Below, one piece after another: positions 15,584-23,499 of a DNA stretch of 43,438 nucleotides. Every line of letters begins with the position of its first letter. Positions within the stretch are counted from its first letter, which is position 1. The notes below the pieces were generated by a model that was not told the DNA's origin, did no database searches, and saw nothing but the letters and a program-made list of their open reading frames with translations. Source of the DNA: JAUYIW01 sp043818555 (lineage in GTDB: Bacteria; Patescibacteriota; Patescibacteriia; UBA9934); the NCBI GenBank assembly GCA_043818555.1, contig JBDRFP010000016.1:1-43438 (forward strand), given 5' to 3'. The translations under genes and the position numbers were made by a program.

Positions 15584-15618
15584 CCGGATCGCATAAAGCA
15601 TCCGGCCGTATTTTTTTT
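15584..15618 (+). terminator. Rho-independent terminator of the small transcript
   Basis: CCGGAT (15584-15589) pairs with ATCCGG (15600-15605) and is followed after CCGTA by eight T residues. Confidence 0.75.
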
Positions 15619-15639
15619 ATTTTTCTGCTGCAGACAAAT

Positions 15640-15704
15640 AGCCCCCCCCAAGGCTTCCTAACCCTCCGTAGCTTTAGCGAATGGGGTTAGCGAAAGGCAA
15701 GTTC
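15640..15704. repeat. CCGTAGCTTTAGCGAA repeat segment
   Basis: The segment contains AAGGCTTCCTAACCC, CTCCGTAGCTTTAGCGAA and GGGGTTAGCGAAAGGC. The arms CTAACCC/GGGTTAG make it an imperfect palindrome, and the core matches the unit near 12280. Confidence 0.45.
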
Positions 15705-15707
15705 GCC

Positions 15708-16451
15708 CTATATTTTCGGCGCCTCATTCCATGCGGCCATAAATAGCACTCTTGCAGTTTGGGCAAAAACATCACTTTCAATAATCACAACCTCAATATT
15801 GCCCAGGAATCTAATAAACGCAATGCGATCAGCATAAATCCATATATCACCTTCAAAATCACCTAGGGAATCTTTCAACTTTCTAGCAGTAACCATTGGA
15901 TTTGGATTTCGCACTTCTCCTTTCATTAATATTTTAATCGGTATCTTCTTATACGCTTCAGCGCTCCTTAACGCCAGTAGCAACTTTTCGTCAACTACTG
16001 AATACACAACATCGACATTAACAACCTCTAACAGCTCCTTTGCCTTCACATTCTGAAGATCGCGGAACAATGCCAGAATTCCTTCATCTCCTTCATAATA
16101 TCGAACACGAGGACGGTCTCCTCCTTGCATTACTCGTAGCTCTGGTACCATGCGCTTCAATGACCCAAGCTGACTCTTCATGTTGCCCATTCGGGCCTTA
16201 AAATAGTCGTCGAGCTTTTCCGGATCTTCTGCACTATAAAAAGTCTTTTTGCCTTTATCGAATGTGCTTGCAAGTCCTTTCTTTTGAAGGCTGGAAATTA
16301 TATCGTACGCTGCAGTGCGCGACACGCCTGACTTTTTTGCAATCTCCTGCACGCTCGATGGGCCTAGTTCCAGCATTGCTAAATAGACTTTTGATTCAGT
16401 TTCGGAAAGTCCAAGCTCGATTAGGATATTTTTGATTTGTGGGAGGGACAT
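15708..16451 (-). CDS. TrmB-family transcriptional regulator
   Basis: A 247-aa protein. The N-terminal winged helix-turn-helix (ILIELGLSETESKVYLAML ... SGVSRTAAYDIISSLQKKGL, residues ~8-60) is the typical TrmB DNA-binding domain, followed by a coiled segment (~80-105) and a C-terminal effector-like domain. TrmB proteins sense sugars in archaea. In CPR and other bacteria this short form is common with unknown ligand. It may regulate sugar genes elsewhere in the window, but no binding site can be assigned. Confidence 0.85.
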   Translation of the reverse strand: MSLPQIKNILIELGLSETESKVYLAMLELGPSSVQEIAKKSGVSRTAAYDIISSLQKKGLASTFDKGKKTFYSAEDPEKLDDYFKARMGNMKSQLGSLKRMVPELRVMQGGDRPRVRYYEGDEGILALFRDLQNVKAKELLEVVNVDVVYSVVDEKLLLALRSAEAYKKIPIKILMKGEVRNPNPMVTARKLKDSLGDFEGDIWIYADRIAFIRFLGNIEVVIIESDVFAQTARVLFMAAWNEAPKI

Positions 16452-16461
16452 ATTCGAAAAA

Positions 16462-16546
16462 CAGAAAGTGATTTAGTTATTGAGTGATTTAGTGATTAGG
16501 CGCCTTGGTAACTTAGCTACCCAATAACTCAGCCACTCAATCACTT
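16462..16546. repeat. Imperfect inverted repeat (AGTGATTTAGTTATTGAGTGA type)
   Basis: AGTGATTTAGTTATTGAGTGA on the left is mirrored by TAACTCAGCCACTCAATCACT on the right, between the TrmB gene and the DHH-like gene. Another low-complexity intergenic repeat. Confidence 0.45.
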
Positions 16547-16551
16547 CTTCT

Positions 16552-17385
16552 CTATTCTACAACGATCGCCAGTACTTCGTCGAGGTCTGGGAGTGGTTCG
16601 TCGTCGCACAAAATCCCCCAGCAGCGGTCGTGGCCAAAAGTAAACCCGCCGAATTTGTCGTAAAGCGCCAGCGCCTTATCCGAGTCCTGCACATACATGC
16701 GGCGTTTGCCTTGAATGATTACTACCGGCACAGGACTATCAAACTGCTCGGCGACTATGAACGATACTGCATCGCGAATGCTAATTTTATCTTCATCACT
16801 ATGTACGATTATGACACCGTCGCGCTCCTGCCGATCTTCCCAAGCCCCCTGAGCCTCTTCCTCTTCCCGCTCGCGACGCTCTTCTCCGAGCTCTAACGTG
16901 AGCGCACGATAATACTCAATTGCTTTGTGCTTCTTCTCACCGGTGTAGCCTTCTGGTTCGAGCTCCCAGAGAAAACCTCGATCGATAATACCGACTCCGC
17001 GAACTAGTACCGGATCGAAACCAAATTCTTCGAGCCTAGAGTCGTCAACTTCAAACAAATCTATAAACTGCTCAAGCGAACTTTTATCCTTCATTCTGTC
17101 CAGGGCATCGTAGCGATGATGGTCGATAACGATTATCTCAAGTCCCTGCTCTTGAAGTTCAGCTTCGATCTTTGGTCCTGGAAGCTCTACGATCACAAGC
17201 GTGTCGGCATCAGGATTAACCTCACCAATCCTCGCAAGCAGTTTTTTCTCACGATCAAGCTTAGCCCCATGAGGCTGCTTTGATATTACTGTGGCGAGCT
17301 TAAGCATTTGAGCGATCTTTAAAATCTGCAAAGCCTCCTCGTCATTTCGCGGGCAAATAAGTACTGTTTTGGATATATCAATCAT
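16552..17385 (-). CDS. DHH-superfamily-like protein
   Basis: A 277-aa soluble protein starting MIDISKTVLICPRNDEEA. IIVIDHHRYDALDR near residue 105 is a DHH-type motif, and GVGIIDRGFLWEL and GGFTFGHDRCWGI resemble later parts of DHH phosphoesterases. The usual DHHA1 GGGH motif is not clear. It may therefore be a distant or inactive member. The Met at 17385 is preferred over an upstream in-frame start (17478), because TGGTACAAT ends 8 nt before it and would make a leaderless transcript. It is divergent from the toxin-antitoxin operon. Confidence 0.55.
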   Translation of the reverse strand: MIDISKTVLICPRNDEEALQILKIAQMLKLATVISKQPHGAKLDREKKLLARIGEVNPDADTLVIVELPGPKIEAELQEQGLEIIVIDHHRYDALDRMKDKSSLEQFIDLFEVDDSRLEEFGFDPVLVRGVGIIDRGFLWELEPEGYTGEKKHKAIEYYRALTLELGEERREREEEEAQGAWEDRQERDGVIIVHSDEDKISIRDAVSFIVAEQFDSPVPVVIIQGKRRMYVQDSDKALALYDKFGGFTFGHDRCWGILCDDEPLPDLDEVLAIVVE

Positions 17386-17393
17386 ATGCGTGC

Positions 17394-17402
17394 ATTGTAC
17401 CA
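17394..17402 (-). promoter_or_regulatory. Extended -10 promoter, leaderless start of DHH-like gene
   Basis: TGGTACAAT on the minus strand ends 8 nt before the ATG at 17385. It lies back to back with the antitoxin promoter at 17416-17445. Confidence 0.55.
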
Positions 17403-17415
17403 GAAAGTAAGGGAG

Positions 17416-17445
17416 TTGACATTTGTCATACAGCTGTACTACAAT
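17416..17445 (+). promoter_or_regulatory. Antitoxin-toxin operon promoter
   Basis: TTGACA (17416-17421), 18-nt spacer, TACAAT (17440-17445). Start predicted near 17452, about 18 nt before the ATG. Antitoxins of this type usually bind their own promoter; no obvious palindromic operator is seen beyond CAGCTG. Confidence 0.6.
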
Positions 17446-17469
17446 AACAGCATCAATAATCACAAAATT

Positions 17470-17697
17470 ATGCGTCAAGTTCTCAGCCTTTCCCTACCAC
17501 AGGAAATGGCAAAAAAAATCAGCCAACAGGCCAAACGTCGCGGCCATGCATCGGTCAGCGGGTATGTGCAATACCTATTCTCGCTCGATGAAAATCTAAT
17601 TTCAGCCGAAGAGCTTTTTAAGGCTGCCGATGAAGCACGCAAAGAATACAAAGCCGGCAATACAGCAAGGGCAAAGTCGATTGCCGATCTTGTATGA
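17470..17697 (+). CDS. Ribbon-helix-helix antitoxin
   Basis: This 75-aa basic/acidic protein begins MRQVLSLSLPQEMAKKISQQAKRRG, a short beta strand followed by a helix, as in ribbon-helix-helix DNA-binding domains. The acidic C-terminal helix (ISAEELFKAADEARKEYKAG) would wrap the toxin. Its stop codon overlaps the toxin start (ATGA at 17694-17697), the standard toxin-antitoxin arrangement. I chose the ATG at 17470 because the upstream in-frame Met precedes the promoter. Confidence 0.8.
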   Translation: MRQVLSLSLPQEMAKKISQQAKRRGHASVSGYVQYLFSLDENLISAEELFKAADEARKEYKAGNTARAKSIADLV

Positions 17698-17966
17698 TCG
17701 TCAAAGACATCCATTACTCAACTCGTTTTGTTGCTGAGGTGAAAAAGATGCCAAAACAGATTATAAGCATCGCGATCGCAAAAGAGAAAACCTTCAAACA
17801 AAACCCCTTGCATCCATCGCTCCGGCTTCATGGTCTCAAAGGTAAGCTACTGGGGCTTTGGTCAATATCAATCGCGGGCGGTTACCGCATTATTTTTGAG
17901 CGCCAAGACAATGGCGATATTTTATTTATCTCAATCGGCAAGCACGATATTTACAAGAGCCTTTGA
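17694..17966 (+). CDS. RelE/ParE-superfamily toxin
   Basis: This 90-aa protein starts MIVKDIHYSTRFVAEVKKMP and has HPSLRLHGLKGKLLGLWSISIAGGYRIIF and IGKHDIYKSL, the strand order and spacing of the RelE/ParE fold (YafQ-like mRNA interferases). Basic residues in the RLHGLKGK and GYRII strands and the C-terminal HDIY are consistent with RNase activity. It overlaps the antitoxin by 4 nt and is followed by a terminator at 17998-18022. Confidence 0.82.
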   Translation: MIVKDIHYSTRFVAEVKKMPKQIISIAIAKEKTFKQNPLHPSLRLHGLKGKLLGLWSISIAGGYRIIFERQDNGDILFISIGKHDIYKSL

Positions 17967-17997
17967 TTCGCTTATTCGCGCGAATTAGAGAAAGCAA

Positions 17998-18022
17998 AAC
18001 GAGCCGCGTGGGCTCGTTTTTA
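17998..18022 (+). terminator. Rho-independent terminator of the toxin operon
   Basis: AACGAGCC (17998-18005) pairs with GGCTCGTT (18011-18018), followed by TTTAT. Confidence 0.75.
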
Positions 18023-18024
18023 TA

Positions 18025-18058
18025 ATCCGTGATCATCTGTAAATTATCCGTGATCATC
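18025..18058. repeat. Tandem direct repeat ATCCGTGATCATC
   Basis: Two 13-nt copies (18025-18037 and 18046-18058) separated by 8 nt lie between the toxin terminator and the end of ileS. Confidence 0.6.
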
Positions 18059-18066
18059 AGTGCCTT

Positions 18067-20952
18067 CTAAAATCCAATCCACACATCCTGTTCAGCAACT
18101 CGAAATTCTTTTTTGTTCTTAAGTGAATCGTCTTGTTCAAAAGTAATCGACCCTGCTAGCGCGCCCACCTTCAAAGCGTCGCCATGTTCTTCAAACATGG
18201 TCTTGACCTCGTCAGACGGCGACCAAAGCTTAAGGTCGATCGAGTCTTGAACAGTAAGCCCGGCATCTTTTCGAAGCTGGTTGACATTGCGCGTTATGTC
18301 GCGCGCCATTCCCTCGCGCACTAATTCTGGCGTAAGCTCCAAATCGATCTCAACATTCAAATCACCCTTACTTACACTCGCGGACTTGATATTGACCTCG
18401 TCGAGAATGACTTTCTGATACTCAGCGCTAATCTTACCGCTTGGCACACTAATCGTCATCGTCTCTAACGGCTGTCTTACTGCTCTCCCTGCCTCTTCTC
18501 GAATCTCCAAAGCACGACTTACAACAGCGCGTGCCTGCCCCATCTCATCAAGCGCGTCTTTGTCGATCTCCCCAGCTTCAGGCCAGTCTTCCAAATGAAC
18601 CGATACCCTGCCCTTCTTGCCAAGAAACCCGCCGTCAACGCCCTGGTAAACTATTTCACCTAAGAAAGGCATAAATGGAGCGATCATCTTGGCAAACGTG
18701 TCGAGTACAACTCGCATAGTCGCCAACGCCTCTAACTTATCCCCGCCTTCAACCTTCATGCGATCACGCGAGCGACGAATATACCAAGTCGAGAGGTCGG
18801 TAACGAACGGCTGAAGCACGCGCGCCGCAGCCTGAATATCGTACGCTTCCATTGCCTTAGTTTCCGCTTCGAGCGTTTCATTTAAGCGCGACACGATCCA
18901 CTTATCCAAAACATTTTTAAGCTTAGGCGCGCGACCATCGTCGTGCTCGGCATAAATCTGGTAGAACGACAAAACGTTCTGCAAAATGTTAATGAACTTT
19001 TTCGACACTTCCTCCACTTCCTTTTCTGTAAATCGGATGTTCTCAGCTCGAACAACAGGACTTGACATCAAATAGTATCGAACCGCGTCAGACCCATGCT
19101 TTTCCATCACCTCCATTGGATCAGGATAATTTTGCAAGCGCTTGCTCATCTTCTTGCCATCTTCTGCCAGAACAATCCCGTTCACTATTACATTCTTAAA
19201 CGCCGGCATTTGGAACAATGCGTTCGACAGCACATGCAGCGTGTAGAACCAGCCGCGGGTTTGGTCTTGCCCCTCGGCAATAAACTCAGCCGGGAATCCC
19301 TGTTCGAACTTATGCTCATTTTCAAATGGATAATGGAGCTGCGCGTACGGCATTGAGCCGGACTCAAACCAACAGTCGAGCACTTCAGGAATACGGCGAT
19401 ACTCCTTCCCATCTTTTTTGATTACGATCTTGTCGATTACATGTTTGTGAAGATCGTCGATCTTTTGCCCGGAAAGCTTTTCAAGCTCCTCGCGCGAACC
19501 AACACAAATCAAATCTCCGTCTTCAGATCTCCAAACAGGAAGAGGCGCGCCCCAATAGCGCGAGCGTGAAATCGCCCAATCACGCGCGCCCTCCAGACAT
19601 TTGCCGAATCGACCAAGCTTAATATGCTCCGGTACCCAGTGAATTTCACGATTGGTACTGACCAGCTTATCTTTAATATCTGTCACTCGCATAAACCAGG
19701 AAGACGCCGAATAATTGAGAAGCGGAGTGTCACAGCGCCAGCAGTGCGGGTAGCTGTGAGTGACCTTGCCTTTGCGGAGTAGCTTTCCTTCGTGCGCCAA
19801 ATATTTCAAAATCTCAATATCAACCGCCTGGGGATTTTCTTTTTCTTTTACCATCCGGTCCTTAACGTCGTACCCGTCCAATGTCAATGGATCGGCAACC
19901 TCTGGGACAAACCGGCCATTCATCTTTACATGCACAATCGATTCAACTTCTTCCGTCCGACCTAGCGCCATGTCATCTTCGCCAAAGCCCGGAGCAATGT
20001 GGACTATGCCGGTGCCGTCCTCGGTTGTAACAAAATCAGCGGCGACGATTCTAAATCCGCCGGCATGATCTTTAAAAAATGGGAACAGTGGTTCGTAAGT
20101 TGCGCCAACAAGATCGCTACCTTTGATGGTCTTCTTGACCTCGCGCTCCTTGCCCTCAAAAGCCTCGTCCATTAGTTTCTTGGCCGTAATGTAAGTTTTG
20201 CCCTCACACTCAACGATCGCATAAGTAAGATCCGGCTTTACAGCGAGCAGTACATTGCCCGGAAGTGTCCACGGAGTTGTGGTCCATGCCACTGCGTGCA
20301 TGCCTTTAAAATCACCGCTTGTGATTTCAAATGTTGGGAATACTGAAATGTCTGTAACGTCCAAGTAGCCCTGTGTAACTTCAAAGTTCGAGAGCACTGT
20401 TTCGCAACGCGGACAAATATGCATGGCCTTGCGGCCCTCGTAAATCATGTCCTTATCCCAAAGCGAACGAAACACCCACCAAACCGACTCCATAAACTCA
20501 ACATCCATGGTTTTGTACGCATTCTCCATGTCGATCCAGCGCCCGAGCCTGCGAATTACACTCTTCCACTCCTCAGCATAAGTCATCACCTCTTTGTGGC
20601 AGCTATTGTTGAACTTGTCGATGCCAAACTTTTCAATGTCCTGGCGCGATCCAAGGTCGAACTTCTTTTCTACAATGTTCTCAATTGGAAGCCCATGACA
20701 ATCCCAGCCCCAAACCCGTTCAACACGATGGCCCTTCATTGTCCAAAATCGCGGCACAACGTCTTTCATTACGCTCGCAACAATATGACCATAATGAGGA
20801 AGTCCGGTTGCAAACGGCGGGCCGTCGTAGAAAACATAGGGCTTGCCCTTTGGCCGCGCTTCCACTGATTTTTTAAAGCATTCATGTTCGTCCCAAAAAG
20901 CAAGAACGTCATGCTCTTGTTGTGAGTGGGATTTTTTGTGATTTTCTGGCAT
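18067..20952 (-). CDS. ileS: Isoleucyl-tRNA synthetase
   Basis: This 961-aa class I synthetase attaches isoleucine to tRNA-Ile. The HIGH motif is PHYGHI at about residues 52-57, within DGPPFATGLPHYGHI, a sequence typical of the type 2 (eukaryote-like) IleRS. The editing domain has AWTTTPWTLPGNVLLA, and KMSKR (variant of KMSKS) follows in GKKMSKRLQNYPDP. The anticodon-binding region (DKWIVSRLNETLEAETKAM) and a C-terminal domain are present. I start at the ATG at 20952; an upstream in-frame Met lies in a repeat. Type 2 enzymes are often mupirocin-tolerant. Confidence 0.95.
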   Translation of the reverse strand: MPENHKKSHSQQEHDVLAFWDEHECFKKSVEARPKGKPYVFYDGPPFATGLPHYGHIVASVMKDVVPRFWTMKGHRVERVWGWDCHGLPIENIVEKKFDLGSRQDIEKFGIDKFNNSCHKEVMTYAEEWKSVIRRLGRWIDMENAYKTMDVEFMESVWWVFRSLWDKDMIYEGRKAMHICPRCETVLSNFEVTQGYLDVTDISVFPTFEITSGDFKGMHAVAWTTTPWTLPGNVLLAVKPDLTYAIVECEGKTYITAKKLMDEAFEGKEREVKKTIKGSDLVGATYEPLFPFFKDHAGGFRIVAADFVTTEDGTGIVHIAPGFGEDDMALGRTEEVESIVHVKMNGRFVPEVADPLTLDGYDVKDRMVKEKENPQAVDIEILKYLAHEGKLLRKGKVTHSYPHCWRCDTPLLNYSASSWFMRVTDIKDKLVSTNREIHWVPEHIKLGRFGKCLEGARDWAISRSRYWGAPLPVWRSEDGDLICVGSREELEKLSGQKIDDLHKHVIDKIVIKKDGKEYRRIPEVLDCWFESGSMPYAQLHYPFENEHKFEQGFPAEFIAEGQDQTRGWFYTLHVLSNALFQMPAFKNVIVNGIVLAEDGKKMSKRLQNYPDPMEVMEKHGSDAVRYYLMSSPVVRAENIRFTEKEVEEVSKKFINILQNVLSFYQIYAEHDDGRAPKLKNVLDKWIVSRLNETLEAETKAMEAYDIQAAARVLQPFVTDLSTWYIRRSRDRMKVEGGDKLEALATMRVVLDTFAKMIAPFMPFLGEIVYQGVDGGFLGKKGRVSVHLEDWPEAGEIDKDALDEMGQARAVVSRALEIREEAGRAVRQPLETMTISVPSGKISAEYQKVILDEVNIKSASVSKGDLNVEIDLELTPELVREGMARDITRNVNQLRKDAGLTVQDSIDLKLWSPSDEVKTMFEEHGDALKVGALAGSITFEQDDSLKNKKEFRVAEQDVWIGF

Positions 20953-21011
20953 ATTGTCTTTTGAAACTGGCTGTATTGAAATTTTTGTTATGTGAGCTAG
21001 GTTAATCAGAA

Positions 21012-21118
21012 TGACCAATCCACAAGTGCCCAATGACCAATAAATATACAATGCACAATTTCCAATTGGAACTTGGGCATTGGGAGTTCATTGGGAATTG
21101 GTTTTTTGGTCATTGATC
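21012..21118. repeat. CCAATGACCAAT / ATTGGTCATTGG repeat
   Basis: The segment holds GACCAATCCACAAGTGCCCAATGACC on the left and TTCATTGGGAATTGG...TTTGGTCATTG on the right, with CCAATTGG in between. It is an imperfect palindrome resembling 27856-27946. Apart from this repeat and the rpiB promoter, the 313-nt gap holds no gene. Confidence 0.55.
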
Positions 21119-21210
21119 ATTATTTTCTTCCAAGCTCCTAGGCAACCAAGGTCCTATCGTTAATACCCCCTACATTACCAGCGAAAGCATAGAAAATCAA
21201 GTCCAGAGCG

Positions 21211-21219
21211 TGTTATAAT
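21211..21219 (+). promoter_or_regulatory. Extended -10 promoter of rpiB
   Basis: TGTTATAAT with no good -35. Transcription should begin near 21226, about 40 nt before the ATG at 21266. Confidence 0.6.
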
Positions 21220-21265
21220 GGAATTAATCAGGCATTAGCTGCCGATCAAAAACCTAACACCCACT

Positions 21266-21724
21266 ATGCCTCAAACGATTTACATTGGAGCCGATCATGC
21301 CGGATTCGATATGAAGAAGTCTATTTGCGAACATTTGGACGCGCGTGGCTTCATTGTTGAAGACCTTGGCGCGCACTCGCTCGACCCGGCTGACGACTAT
21401 CCGCAATTTGCCGAATCTGTTGCCGACGCCGTTGTGGAACATTCCGGCGCGCTTGGCGTACTTTCATGCGGAAATGCTGAGGGGGTTTGCATTGCTGCCA
21501 ACAAAATTGATGGCGTTCGAGCTGGCGTCGGGTATTCTGTTGACGCTGCGCGCACTATGCGCTCTGACGATGACGCAAACATTATTTGCATCCCTGGCCG
21601 GCTCGACATTCCTGACGATCCATTAATGATCGTGGACGCGTATGTAGACACGCCTTTCTCCGACGCGCCCCGACATAATCGACGCCTAGACCAAATCAAC
21701 AAACTCGAAGAAGAGCAAAAGTAG
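21266..21724 (+). CDS. rpiB: Ribose-5-phosphate isomerase B
   Basis: This 152-aa enzyme interconverts ribulose 5-phosphate and ribose 5-phosphate in the non-oxidative pentose phosphate pathway. YIGADHAGFDMK at the N-terminus and VLSCGNAEGVCIAANKI (the catalytic Cys region) are seen, as is PRHNRRLDQI near the C-terminus. The usual REHNDAN segment reads RSDDDAN, so the His is replaced by Asp. The Cys and the ADHAG motif are kept. rpe follows 43 nt downstream, and transketolase is about 2 kb away. Confidence 0.88.
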   Translation: MPQTIYIGADHAGFDMKKSICEHLDARGFIVEDLGAHSLDPADDYPQFAESVADAVVEHSGALGVLSCGNAEGVCIAANKIDGVRAGVGYSVDAARTMRSDDDANIICIPGRLDIPDDPLMIVDAYVDTPFSDAPRHNRRLDQINKLEEEQK

Positions 21725-21761
21725 ATAGTAGATAGTTGTTAGACAATAAACCTCGCTTCTC
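21721..21761. repeat. AGTAGATAGTAG plus ACAATAAACCTCG repeats
   Basis: AGTAGATAGTAGATAG belongs to the GTAGACAGTAGAC family. AGACAATAAACCTCGCTTCTC recurs at 22450-22470, and shorter forms occur near 29840 and 31260-31315. Confidence 0.55.
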
Positions 21762-21767
21762 TACAAT

Positions 21768-22475
21768 ATGCCCAAAGTAGTCCCGGCAATCCTCGCTAAG
21801 TCCAAAAAAGGCTTTGAGGACAAAATCACAAATGAAACACTTCGAAAACTTGCCCTGCTCTGGCAGGTGGATGTTTTGGATGGGTCAATGTTTAAACAGT
21901 CCTGCTGGGCAAAACCGGAAGCGGTATCGGAAATTGAATCGCTACCGGAAATCGAACTTCACCTTATGGTCCAAAATCCGCTCCCCGTTATTATGGAGTG
22001 GTTTAACCGCGTCGATACACTCAGGCGAGCAATTGTGCATTCTGAAATCGAGCGCCCGGTTGGTGCAGTGCTGCATAGAATAAAAAAACTCGGAATTGAA
22101 GCAGGGTTTGCAATTAACCCGGAGACAAGCGTGGGGGCAGTTGAACCGTATTTGCACACCACAGACCTTATCCTTATTATGGGCGTGCGTCCGGGCATGT
22201 CCGGTCAGGGCTTTCTGGGAGAACGGGTCCTGGCAAAAATCCGCGAGTCTAAAAGACGATTCCCTGGCCTGAAAGTAGCGGTGGACGGTGGCATCAACCT
22301 GGAAAACGCTACCGACATTGTTGCAGCAGGAGCCGACCAGCTTTGCGTTGCGTCAACGCTTTGGAAAGCTAAAAACATTGAACAAGCCTTCCGCGCGCTT
22401 CAGGCCCTCGGACAAATAACCCCGCTTACCGACAGTAAACTTAGCCGCCAGACAATAAACCTCGCTCCTCGGTAA
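21768..22475 (+). CDS. rpe: Ribulose-phosphate 3-epimerase family protein
   Basis: A 235-aa (beta/alpha)8-barrel protein. Conserved parts are VVPAIL, VDVLDGSMF, ELHLMVQNP, GFAINPETS, MGVRPGMSGQGF and VAVDGGINLENA. In typical Rpe the first metal ligand is the His in H-x-D-V-M-D. Here it is Gln (WQVDVLDG), while Asp, the HLMV His and the DGG Asp are kept. The C-terminal tail (LSRQTINLAPR) is encoded by the dispersed ACAATAAACCTCG repeat. It may be an Rpe with altered metal binding or a related epimerase. Its place beside rpiB and transketolase favours Rpe. Confidence 0.75.
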   Translation: MPKVVPAILAKSKKGFEDKITNETLRKLALLWQVDVLDGSMFKQSCWAKPEAVSEIESLPEIELHLMVQNPLPVIMEWFNRVDTLRRAIVHSEIERPVGAVLHRIKKLGIEAGFAINPETSVGAVEPYLHTTDLILIMGVRPGMSGQGFLGERVLAKIRESKRRFPGLKVAVDGGINLENATDIVAAGADQLCVASTLWKAKNIEQAFRALQALGQITPLTDSKLSRQTINLAPR

Positions 22476-22497
22476 TCAACTCGGCTTTCTACAACAC

Positions 22498-22528
22498 TTG
22501 ACGCTCCCCCTCAAGCCTATGGTATAAT
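22498..22528 (+). promoter_or_regulatory. Promoter of the secreted cupredoxin-like gene
   Basis: TTGACG (22498-22503), 19-nt spacer, and an extended TGGTATAAT (-10 at 22523-22528). The leader is about 20 nt. Confidence 0.6.
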
Positions 22529-22555
22529 TCCCACCGAATTAAATAAATACATTCT

Positions 22556-23371
22556 ATGACCCTAACATCCGCTCTTCGAAAGATTCTCTTTATTGCGATT
22601 GCAGCCTCACTGGCCGCAACGGTATACTTTGTGTCGAGCGCCCCAAAGGCCGACGCGCTAACATCGCTCGCTAGCGTTTCAGGCGGAGACCTTATTCGAG
22701 GCGAAGCTTACTCTGCCGTTTACTTTATGGGTAACGACGGCTTCCGCTATGTATTTCCAAACTCTAACACCTACTTCACCTGGTACGATAATTTTGACAG
22801 CGTAAAATTCATATCAGACGCAGACCTTGCAACCATCCAGATTGGAGGAAATGTAACCTACAAGCCTGGCGTGCGCATGATTAAAATACAGTCAGACCCG
22901 AGGACTTACGCTGTGGCACAAGATGGCGAACTTCGACATGTTGGCACTGAAGCTATTGCAACAGCGCTTTACGGGTCAGCATGGAACACAATGATCGACG
23001 ATGTAGCGGATGGTTTCTTCACCAATTACACAATCGGTAGCGCAATTGCGGATGAATCAGATTATGACCCTGCCGCCGAGGAAGCCGCGACTAATAATAT
23101 CAACGAAGATAAGAGTCTTTCCGCTCCTGCAATAATCAATATCGACAGCGATGGCTATGAACCAATCGATGTAACCATTACTGACGGAATGAGCGTAAAG
23201 TTCACAAACAATGATACGGAAAAACACACGGTTACAGGCGAAGACCTCTCATGGGGCAGTGGAACAATCAGCCCGGGTGGAAACTTCATTAAAGCCTTCA
23301 ATGAGGAGGGCACATACGGATTCTTTGACAGCTACGACGCCACAAATTCTGGAGCGGTTTACGTTGAGTAA
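22556..23371 (+). CDS. Secreted protein with CPR-type surface domain and degenerate cupredoxin domain
   Basis: A 271-aa protein with an N-terminal signal peptide or anchor (RKILFIAIAASLAATVYFV). The first domain (residues ~45-165) has FMGNDGFRYVFPN, YFTWYDNFDSVKFIS and KPGVRMIKI, a module I associate with CPR surface proteins. The second domain (~190-271) has the plastocyanin-like layout with KHTVTGED and GTYGFFDSYDATNSGAVYV. In copper proteins the second segment would supply Cys, His and Met; only the first His remains. Copper binding is therefore unlikely, and the domain is probably structural. Confidence 0.7.
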   Translation: MTLTSALRKILFIAIAASLAATVYFVSSAPKADALTSLASVSGGDLIRGEAYSAVYFMGNDGFRYVFPNSNTYFTWYDNFDSVKFISDADLATIQIGGNVTYKPGVRMIKIQSDPRTYAVAQDGELRHVGTEAIATALYGSAWNTMIDDVADGFFTNYTIGSAIADESDYDPAAEEAATNNINEDKSLSAPAIINIDSDGYEPIDVTITDGMSVKFTNNDTEKHTVTGEDLSWGSGTISPGGNFIKAFNEEGTYGFFDSYDATNSGAVYVE

Positions 23372-23413
23372 CACAGAGTGCTACGGATAATTGACAGATG
23401 ACCACTGATTTTA

Positions 23414-23444
23414 AGCGGCCTCACACGAGGCTGCTTTTGTTTTT
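23414..23444 (+). terminator. Rho-independent terminator
   Basis: AGCGGCCTC (23414-23422) pairs with GAGGCTGCT (23427-23435, one G-T pair) around ACAC and is followed by TTTGTTTTT. Confidence 0.75.
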
Positions 23445-23445
23445 G

Positions 23446-23454
23446 TGATATAAT
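23446..23454 (+). promoter_or_regulatory. Extended -10 promoter of transketolase genes
   Basis: TGATATAAT right after the previous terminator. The leader of about 40 nt contains GATTTCGGATTTAGGATTTCGGATTTCG, a tandem TTCGGATT repeat. Confidence 0.6.
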
Positions 23455-23499
23455 GCACTTACGATTTATTTCGGATTTAGGATTTCGGATTTCGACAAT

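Larger units (their letters stand above)
15413..15618 (+). ncRNA. Candidate small RNA or leader-peptide transcript
   Basis: The segment has its own promoter and terminator and lies between two minus-strand genes, so it is not a leader for a downstream gene. At its 5' end ACCTCCTT (15407-15414) can pair with the very strong SD AAGGAGGAGGT (15441-15451). CCTTCGT can instead pair with ACGAGG, freeing the SD. A second stem is TGACGC (15495-15500) with GCGTCA (15518-15523), and a third is CTCAG/TTGAG (15526-15544). I could not match it to SRP RNA, 6S RNA, tmRNA or RNase P. It encodes two minute overlapping reading frames. Confidence 0.5.
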
